Below are positions 57,630 to 64,000 of a stretch of DNA of 64,000 nt, in pieces. Position 1 is the first letter of the stretch, and each line of letters opens with the position of its first letter. The translations under genes were made by a program, and so were the position numbers. This stretch comes from Candidatus Iainarchaeum sp. (GTDB taxonomy: Archaea; B1Sed10-29; WALL01): assembly GCA_023129115.1 (NCBI GenBank), contig JAGMCR010000012.1, positions 1 through 64,000 on the forward strand. The letters run 5' to 3'. The notes under the pieces are model-generated. The model did not search any database. It was not told where the DNA came from and saw only the letters and a list, made by a program, of their open reading frames with translations.

Positions 57630-58106
57630 ATGGTCCAGAAGACGACTTACTCGATGAAATTCCGCCGGAGGCGGGAGGGAAAGACCGACTACCGCAAGCG
57701 GCTCGGGCTCCTCAAGTCGAGGAAGCCGAGGCTCGTGGTCAGGATTACTGCCAGGAATGTGCTCGCGCAGGTCGTAAAGTACAACGCCAAGGGCGACGAG
57801 GTGCTGGCCACGGCGAGCTCTGCCGAGGTCAGGGGCCTGGGTTTCAAGGGCCACGCCGGCAATGCCGAGGCGGCGTACCTCACGGGCATGCTCTGCGCAA
57901 AGAAGGCAATCAAGGCAGGGGTGAAGGAGGCCATGCTGGACATTGGCCTGCACACGCCGGTCAACGGCTCCAACGTGTTCGCGGCGCTGAGGGGCGCGCT
58001 CGACGGGGGAATGGATATTCCGCACGACGGGAAGTGCTTCCCGGCCGAGGAGCGCATCAAGACCGGGAAGGGCGAGGCGGCCCGGGAAAAGATATTGAAG
58101 GGGTAA
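57630..58106 (+). CDS. rpl18: Ribosomal protein uL18
   Basis: FRRRREGKTDYRKRLGLLKSRKPRLVVR, VFAALRGALDGGMDIPH. Confidence 0.95.
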   Translation: MVQKTTYSMKFRRRREGKTDYRKRLGLLKSRKPRLVVRITARNVLAQVVKYNAKGDEVLATASSAEVRGLGFKGHAGNAEAAYLTGMLCAKKAIKAGVKEAMLDIGLHTPVNGSNVFAALRGALDGGMDIPHDGKCFPAEERIKTGKGEAAREKILKG

Positions 58107-58112
58107 TGTTTC

Positions 58113-58793
58113 ATGCAGGCAAAGAACAAGAGAGTGCAACGCAAGCCGAGGAAGACGCGGGAGGAGCAGCGGCAGGAAATGCTCGTCGAGTGGGTCCCCA
58201 AGACCAGGACCGGCAAGCTTGTGCTCGCCGGCGACGTCACTTCGATTGAGCAGCTTTACGACAAGAACCTGCCCATACTCGAGTCCGAGATAGTGGACAT
58301 GCTCGTCCCCGACCTGCAGGAAGAGGTCCTGAACGTCAAGGCCGTGCAGAGGACCACTGACTCCGGCAGGAAGAGGAGCTTTTTGGTGACTGCGGCCGTC
58401 GGGAACAAGGCAGGCTATGTCGGCGTTGGCACCGGCAGGGGCTTGAACGTGCGGCCCGCGATACAGAAGGCGGTCGAGAACGCGAAGCTCAACATCATAG
58501 CAATCCGCCAGGGCTGCGGCTCCTGGGAGTGCGGGTGCGGCCTGGGCCACAGCGTGCCTTACAAGAGCAAGGGCAAGTGCGGCTCGGTAAGGATGACGCT
58601 CATCCCCGCGCCGAAGGGCACGGGCATCGTCGCCGGGAGAACGGCAAGGAAAGTGCTCGAGCTGGCGGGAATCAAGGACGTGTGGACCAAGACCAAGGGC
58701 GACACGCGCACGGTGTTCAACTTCGCGGTCGCGACGCTTGACGCGCTGAAGAACATCAGGCGGAAAAAGTTCCCAGTGGGTGAGGCGTCTTGA
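58113..58793 (+). CDS. rps5: Ribosomal protein uS5
   Basis: [48 protein letters not shown]. Confidence 0.96.
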   Translation: MQAKNKRVQRKPRKTREEQRQEMLVEWVPKTRTGKLVLAGDVTSIEQLYDKNLPILESEIVDMLVPDLQEEVLNVKAVQRTTDSGRKRSFLVTAAVGNKAGYVGVGTGRGLNVRPAIQKAVENAKLNIIAIRQGCGSWECGCGLGHSVPYKSKGKCGSVRMTLIPAPKGTGIVAGRTARKVLELAGIKDVWTKTKGDTRTVFNFAVATLDALKNIRRKKFPVGEAS

Positions 58794-59221
58794 AGCGCAT
58801 TGCAGTAGTCAAGGTGAGGGGAAGCATCCGCGTGCCCCAGACGGTTAAGGACACCATGGCAATGATTAACCTCACGAGGGTGAACCACTGCGTGCTCATC
58901 GACGACCGGGACACTTACAAGGGAATGCTCCAGAAGGCAAAGGACTACATCACGTGGGGCGAGGTATCGCCCAAGAGCATGGAGAGAATGCTCACAAAGA
59001 GGGGCAATGTCACGGACTTTGGCAAGTACAAGACCGTGGAGGCGTTTGTCGAGGCATTCATGAAGTTCGAGGGCGAGCTGGACGAAATACACGCTGGGCC
59101 GGTGTTCAGGCTTTCCCCCCCGAAGAAGGGGTACGAGAGCACCAAGAAGCCGTTCGCGAAGAAGGGCTCGCTCGGCAACCGGGGCGAGGCGATTAACCAG
59201 CTGCTCGCGAGGATGATATAA
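58790..59221 (+). CDS. rpl30: Ribosomal protein uL30
   Basis: [34 protein letters not shown]. Confidence 0.95.
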   Translation: MKRIAVVKVRGSIRVPQTVKDTMAMINLTRVNHCVLIDDRDTYKGMLQKAKDYITWGEVSPKSMERMLTKRGNVTDFGKYKTVEAFVEAFMKFEGELDEIHAGPVFRLSPPKKGYESTKKPFAKKGSLGNRGEAINQLLARMI

Positions 59222-59613
59222 TGCCGCAGAAGAAGAGGAAGATACGTGTCGGAAAGCAGCTCGGGACGAGGACTGTTGGCAGGGGCAGGAAGGGCAGCCG
59301 CAAGAAGGGCGGCGGCCGCGGCCTCGCTGGGTCGTCCAAGCACAAGTTCTCGTGGATACTCAAGAACAAGCCCGACCACTTCGGCGCAGAGTCCATGACC
59401 GGCGCGAAGAAGCCGAAAGCCGTCAACGTAGGATATTTAAATGAGTTAGCAGTAACTAAAGGCAAAGACGAGCTAAATGCTGCCAGTCTCGGGTTCGGAA
59501 AAGTCCTTGGGAGCGGCGAGGTGACAAGGGCTATTACAGTCAAGGCCAAGCTGTTCACTGCCAAGGCCAAGGAAAAGATTGAAGCCGCTGGCGGCCAAGC
59601 TGTTACGGTGTAA
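59221..59613 (+). CDS. rpl15: Ribosomal protein uL15
   Basis: GRGRKGSRKKGGGRGLAGSSKHKFSWILK. Confidence 0.94.
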   Translation: MPQKKRKIRVGKQLGTRTVGRGRKGSRKKGGGRGLAGSSKHKFSWILKNKPDHFGAESMTGAKKPKAVNVGYLNELAVTKGKDELNAASLGFGKVLGSGEVTRAITVKAKLFTAKAKEKIEAAGGQAVTV

Positions 59614-59615
59614 AA

Positions 59616-61139
59616 ATGGCCCTAGAGTTCCTTGACCCGGTTATCCAGCTGCTTCCTGAAGTGAAGAAGCCAGCCCAAAAGCCGGAGTTCAAGAAGCGGA
59701 TTATGTGGGTCGTGGCCGGGATAATGGTCTTCTTCATTCTTGGGCAAATCAGCCCGTTCGGGCTCTTGACGCCCGCAAAGCTTGAGGAAATACGCACCGA
59801 GAACCCCGGGATGTACGCAGAACTCGCCCAGCAGTACGAAGACGTGCTTGGCAGAGTAGGGTTTTTGGAACGTGTGCACACGATTCTGGCGTCGAAGATA
59901 GGCTCGCTGGCAACACTGGGAATCGGCCCGATTGTGATGTCCTCGATTATACTGCAATTGTTATCGGGAGCCGAATTGATACATATAGACAAGGAGAAGT
60001 ACCAGGGAGTGCAAAAGCTGTTCGCGATACTGTTCTGCTTCTTTGAGGCAGGGATATACGTGTTCAGTGGCTTCCTGCCGATTATGCCGAGCGGCGTCTC
60101 GCTGCTGCCGCTGCCAATAATTGGGGAATTGTTTAAACTGAACCATATCCTCGTGCTGACGCAGATATCCATTGGGTCAATCATACTGCTGTATTTAGAC
60201 GAGGTGATATCCAAATACGGATTTGGGTCGGGGATTGGGCTGTTCATTGTGGCAGGCGTGTCGCAGTCCATCATTTTCAGGGCGTTCGACCCAGTGGCGG
60301 GGCTGGTGCCGACGTTCATCACCCAGACAATAAACGCGGGCATCATGGACTTTGACCTGATAGCGCCATTGCTGTTCACCATCCTTGTGTTCCTGGTCGT
60401 TGTGTATGCAGAGGCGATGCGGATAGAGATACCGCTGACCCTTGGGAGGATACGTGGAGTTGGCGGGCGGTACCCGCTGAAGTTCTTCTACGTGTCGAAC
60501 CTGCCGGTGATTCTGGCGGCCGCTTTGTTCGCGAACGTGCAATTGTTCTCGAGCGTGCTGAACGGGCTGGGGTTCCCGCTGCTTGGGACGTTCGGGCCTG
60601 GCGGCAACCCCCTGCCAGAGCTGGTCTTGAGCCTGAACCCGGCCGAGCTGAGCTTCCCCATTGCCTACCTCGTGCAGGCGCCGTACGGGATAATCGGGAC
60701 GTCGTCTGCGATTAACCAGTACATACTCAACCCGACGTACACGCTCCTCGGGATAATCCCGCTGGAGCTGGTGCACCTCCTGCTTTACTCGATAATCCTT
60801 GTCATGGTCTGTGTCGTGTTCGGGATGTTCTGGGTCGAGACCACGGGCATGGGCCCGTCACAGGTGGCGGAGCAGCTGCAGAACGTTGGCTTCTCGGTGC
60901 CCGGCTTCCGGAGGGACAAGCGAGTCATCGAGCGGGTGCTGGAGAGATATATACCAATAATTACTATTGTCGGCTCAGGGGCAGTGGGACTCCTCGCTGC
61001 ATTCGCCGACATCACGGGCGCGCTGGGGACAGGGACGGGCATCCTGCTCAGCGTCGGCATACTGTACCGGCTGTACGAAGAGCTCGCGCAGAGCCAGCTC
61101 ATGGAAATGCATCCTGCACTGAAGCAATTCTTCGGGTGA
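59616..61139 (+). CDS. secY: Preprotein translocase subunit SecY
   Basis: Ten-TM protein in the canonical position; ASKIGSLATLGIGPIVMSSIILQLL, FGSGIGLFIVAGV. Confidence 0.96.
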   Translation: MALEFLDPVIQLLPEVKKPAQKPEFKKRIMWVVAGIMVFFILGQISPFGLLTPAKLEEIRTENPGMYAELAQQYEDVLGRVGFLERVHTILASKIGSLATLGIGPIVMSSIILQLLSGAELIHIDKEKYQGVQKLFAILFCFFEAGIYVFSGFLPIMPSGVSLLPLPIIGELFKLNHILVLTQISIGSIILLYLDEVISKYGFGSGIGLFIVAGVSQSIIFRAFDPVAGLVPTFITQTINAGIMDFDLIAPLLFTILVFLVVVYAEAMRIEIPLTLGRIRGVGGRYPLKFFYVSNLPVILAAALFANVQLFSSVLNGLGFPLLGTFGPGGNPLPELVLSLNPAELSFPIAYLVQAPYGIIGTSSAINQYILNPTYTLLGIIPLELVHLLLYSIILVMVCVVFGMFWVETTGMGPSQVAEQLQNVGFSVPGFRRDKRVIERVLERYIPIITIVGSGAVGLLAAFADITGALGTGTGILLSVGILYRLYEELAQSQLMEMHPALKQFFG

Positions 61140-61140
61140 T

Positions 61141-61653
61141 ATGAAAATGATTAGTGAACTTTTGGGAGCCAAGCTGCTCTACCCCACTGTGGTGCTGACG
61201 GTCGCGGGAATAGCAATATGCATTACGCTGTTCTCGTCGCTCGTGCACAGGAAGGCCGTGGACCGCAAGCACATGGACGCGGTGCGCGAGCGCATGGAAA
61301 AGCACCAGAAAGAGTATCTGAAAGCGAACGAAGCCGGCGACAAGAAACGGCTCGCCCAGCTCGAGAGGGAGCAGGCCGAGATAATGGGCGCTGTCAAGGA
61401 CAACATGATGGCGTCGCTCAAGCCCACGCTGATGACGATGCCGGTCGTGCTCATCCTGATTTGGCTCATGGGCTCGTGGTACGGCGGGCTTGGGCCGGTG
61501 CTTGACCTGCCGTTCGGGCTGCCGTTCCTCACGCACGCCGTGGAAGAGGCAGGAATAGTGAACGGCGTCGACTGGTTCGGGCTCTACATTGCAAGTGCGA
61601 TTTCGACTGCATTGTTCCTCGAGCTGGTCCTGAGGAAAATCTTCAAGATGTGA
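61141..61653 (+). CDS. DUF106/EMC3-TMCO1-type membrane insertase-like protein
   Basis: Follows secY; HRKAVDRKHMDAVRERMEKHQKEYLKANEAGDKKRLAQLEREQ with flanking TM helices. Confidence 0.82.
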   Translation: MKMISELLGAKLLYPTVVLTVAGIAICITLFSSLVHRKAVDRKHMDAVRERMEKHQKEYLKANEAGDKKRLAQLEREQAEIMGAVKDNMMASLKPTLMTMPVVLILIWLMGSWYGGLGPVLDLPFGLPFLTHAVEEAGIVNGVDWFGLYIASAISTALFLELVLRKIFKM

Positions 61654-61660
61654 TGCGCGA

Positions 61661-62230
61661 ATGATTATAGTCGTTGCAAGCCAGCACGGGGCCGGCAAGT
61701 CAACTGCTGTAAACGGGCTTCTGGAAGCATTCTCCGGCATGCGCAAGCTTGAGATGGGGAAAAAGTTCCGCGAGCTCGCCGAGGAAAAGGGAATGACTAT
61801 CGACGAGTTCAGCAAATTCCTCGCGAGCAACCCCGCGGAGTCGGACAGGATTGACCGCGAGATGGACGACTACCAAAAGCGGGAGATAGCAAAGGGCAAC
61901 ATAATCGTGGACAGCAGCCTGGGCGCGATGGCGGCCGAAGGCGCCGACATAAAAGTGCTCCTGACGTGCAATGCAGAGACGCGGGCGCAGCGGGTGCTCG
62001 GGGGCGGGAAGCGCTACGGCGACGAGGGGGCTGGAACCGTTGGCGAAATGGCGCGGCAGCTCATTGAGCGCGACAAGAACGACCAGGAAAGGTACAAGCG
62101 GCTGTACGGCTTCGACATGTTCGACACGGGGAACTATGACCTGGTGGTTGACACCGGCGAAACCACTAAAAACGAGGTCGTCCAAAAGATAGTGGACGAG
62201 CTCAAGAGGAGGAATCCAAATGCTTTTTGA
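61661..62230 (+). CDS. adkA: Archaeal adenylate kinase
   Basis: VASQHGAGKSTAVNGLLEAF; position after secY/DUF106. Confidence 0.88.
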   Translation: MIIVVASQHGAGKSTAVNGLLEAFSGMRKLEMGKKFRELAEEKGMTIDEFSKFLASNPAESDRIDREMDDYQKREIAKGNIIVDSSLGAMAAEGADIKVLLTCNAETRAQRVLGGGKRYGDEGAGTVGEMARQLIERDKNDQERYKRLYGFDMFDTGNYDLVVDTGETTKNEVVQKIVDELKRRNPNAF

Positions 62231-62435
62231 CGTTGGAAGGGTCTGCGAAAAGACCACTGGAAGGGAAAAGGGAAAGAAGTGCGTAATCGTCAACGTGATT
62301 GACCAGAACTTTGTGCTGGTCGACGGGGAGACCAAGAGAAAGCGCGTCAACGTAAGCCACTTGAAGCCACTGGACCAAGTAGTCAAGATAAAGAAAGGCG
62401 CCAAGACCGAAGAGGTCAAAGCGGCGTTGAAATGA
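62220..62435 (+). CDS. rpl14e: Ribosomal protein eL14
   Basis: FDVGRVCEKTTGREKGKKCVIVNVIDQNFVLVDGETKRKRVNVSHLKPLD. Confidence 0.93.
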   Translation: MLFDVGRVCEKTTGREKGKKCVIVNVIDQNFVLVDGETKRKRVNVSHLKPLDQVVKIKKGAKTEEVKAALK

Positions 62436-63307
62436 TTGTCCTTAGGAAAGAAAAAGCCGTCAAGGTAGCGGGGGAAAACGGCGGCTTCCTGATTCTCGAC
62501 AAGCCGAGTGGCCCATCATCGCACGAGGTGACTGCATGGGTAAAGAAGCTCTACGGCGAGAAATGCGGCCATAGCGGGACGCTGGACCCGTTCGCCACCG
62601 GCGTGCTCGTCGTTGCCGTCGGCAAGGCCGTGAAATTACTCCAGGCGCTGGCCAAAAGCGACAAGGAGTACGTGGGCGTCGCGGAATTCTCTGAAAAACC
62701 TGATGAGAAGCGGATTTCCTGGGCGTTTGCCGAGTTTACGGGAGAGATTTACCAGACCCCGCCCAAGGAGAGCGCTGTGAAGAAAGTGCTGCGGAAGCGG
62801 GTGATTCACTCGCTGGAGCTGCTGGAGGTGCAGGGGAGATACGCTTTGTTCCGCGTCGCGTGCCAGCACGGGACATACGTGCGGACGCTGGTGAAGGACA
62901 TTGGGGAAGTGATTGGGGACAAGGCGCGGCTGGTCGAGCTGCGGAGGACCCGCGCGGGGAGCTTCATCGAAGAAAACGCGCTGTTTTTGCAGGACGTTGC
63001 AGACGCGAGCAACCGGCTCGGGGTGCTGCAGCCCATGGAGGCGCTGCCGCTCAAGAAAATCGTTGTTGGGAACAAAGCGGTGAACGCGGTCTGCTACGGC
63101 GCGCGGCTCGCGAGGGCCGGGCTTGCTGCGCTGGACGAGGGCGTTGAGGAGGGAGAGGCTGTGATGCTGCTGACTTCCGGCGGGCAGATTATCGGGCTCG
63201 CAGAGGCATTGATGCCGACGGGCGAGGCCGTTGCCGCGAAGAAGGGCTTTGTCGCGAAGCCGGTGCGTATTGTGATGGGGCGGGACTTGTTCCCGAAGTG
63301 GAAATGA
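62432..63307 (+). CDS. truB: tRNA pseudouridine synthase, TruB/Cbf5 family
   Basis: LDKPSGPSSHEVTAWVKKLYGEKCGHSGTLDPFATGVLVVAVGKAVK. Confidence 0.95.
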   Translation: MIVLRKEKAVKVAGENGGFLILDKPSGPSSHEVTAWVKKLYGEKCGHSGTLDPFATGVLVVAVGKAVKLLQALAKSDKEYVGVAEFSEKPDEKRISWAFAEFTGEIYQTPPKESAVKKVLRKRVIHSLELLEVQGRYALFRVACQHGTYVRTLVKDIGEVIGDKARLVELRRTRAGSFIEENALFLQDVADASNRLGVLQPMEALPLKKIVVGNKAVNAVCYGARLARAGLAALDEGVEEGEAVMLLTSGGQIIGLAEALMPTGEAVAAKKGFVAKPVRIVMGRDLFPKWK

Positions 63308-63900
63308 CCGAGCATTATTACTCAAAGAAGCAGACCAGCAAGCTGATTCGCCGGGAGTGGGCAGTTGAAGTAGGCGGGAAAAAGCTCTTTTTCGAGACCG
63401 CGAGCGGCACGTTTTCGCCGCGGAAGCTGGACATCGGGACACGCGCGCTGCTGAAGTACATGGCTTTGCCTGAAAAAGGCAGGGTGCTCGACCTGGGCTG
63501 CGGGAACGGCGTGATTGGGATAGTGGCGGCGGCTGAAAACCCGCGGCTGGAGCTGGTCTTGAGCGATGTCAATTCGCGTGCGGTGATGGAGTCGAGGAAG
63601 AACATCAAGCGCAACAAGCTCAAGAACGCGAAGGCGATTCAAAGCGATCTCTTTCAGAAAATCACGGGGGGGTTTGACTGTATACTGTCGAACCCCCCCA
63701 TTTCTGCCGGGCGGAAGACCGTGTTCGCGATGGTTGAAGAGAGCTTCGGGCACTTGAATCCCGGCGGGAGCCTGCAAATGGTGGCGCGGAAGACGAAGGG
63801 CGGCGAGATGCTGTCAAAGGAAATGGAGCGCGTCTTCGGGAACGTGGAGGACATTGGCAGGCAATCCGGGTTTCATGTTTATAAATCGGTTAAACAATAA
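63298..63900 (+). CDS. RsmC-like class I methyltransferase
   Basis: GRVLDLGCGNGVIGIVAA, DCILSNPPISAGR. Confidence 0.9.
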   Translation: MEMTEHYYSKKQTSKLIRREWAVEVGGKKLFFETASGTFSPRKLDIGTRALLKYMALPEKGRVLDLGCGNGVIGIVAAAENPRLELVLSDVNSRAVMESRKNIKRNKLKNAKAIQSDLFQKITGGFDCILSNPPISAGRKTVFAMVEESFGHLNPGGSLQMVARKTKGGEMLSKEMERVFGNVEDIGRQSGFHVYKSVKQ

Positions 63901-63914
63901 CGTACCGCTTTCAT

Positions 63915-63998
63915 GCTGGGGTGGCGCAATCCGGTACCGCGCAAGCCCGGAAAGCTTGTTTCCTTCGGGATATGTGAGTTCAAATCTCACCCCCAGCG
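63915..63998 (+). tRNA. tRNA-Ser(GGA)
   Basis: GCTGGGG/CCCCAGC acceptor, long variable arm, loop CCGGAAA. Confidence 0.9.
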
Positions 63999-64000
63999 CT

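Overview
GC-rich archaeal chromosome segment, DPANN/Diapherotrites-like in character (inference only). The backbone is informational and conserved: pyrBI; a pentose/triose/PRPP cluster; rpoH-B''-B'-A'-A''-rpl30e-nusA-rps12-rps7-fusA-tuf-rps10; archease plus an intein-containing rtcB; and an rpl3 to secY-adk-rpl14e-truB ribosomal superoperon. There are 14 tRNA genes; one clear case (elongator Met) and one further gene carry introns. The most unusual signal is a set of short (about 60-210 nt) modular hairpin elements with no obvious coding capacity. They sit directly against tRNA genes (Glu, Leu, Thr, Met, Pro, Asp, and both sides of Ser-CGA) and once exactly at the rpoA1/rpoA2 junction. Each ends in a covarying hairpin tail (CAGCTGAGTTTCAGCTG / CAGCTCAGGTTTGGGCTG) followed by a 7-19 nt direct repeat of the adjacent gene end, so every target gene stays intact. 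At tRNA-Met a third copy of the repeat brackets a 2.55-kb AT-rich cargo with two genes, a GCS2-type carboxylate-amine ligase and an N-formylglutamate amidohydrolase-like protein. At tRNA-Pro a LAGLIDADG endonuclease gene follows the element. No transposase or integrase is visible in the window, so the mobilising machinery is unknown. Other points of interest: a 912-aa helical-repeat protein ending flush with a tRNA, a small family of putative tail-anchored UBA-like proteins, an AT-rich islet before rpl3 with a G-quadruplex-type tract, and a uL29 with a histone-H1-like tail. All calls come from reading sequence and translations; no database search was run.
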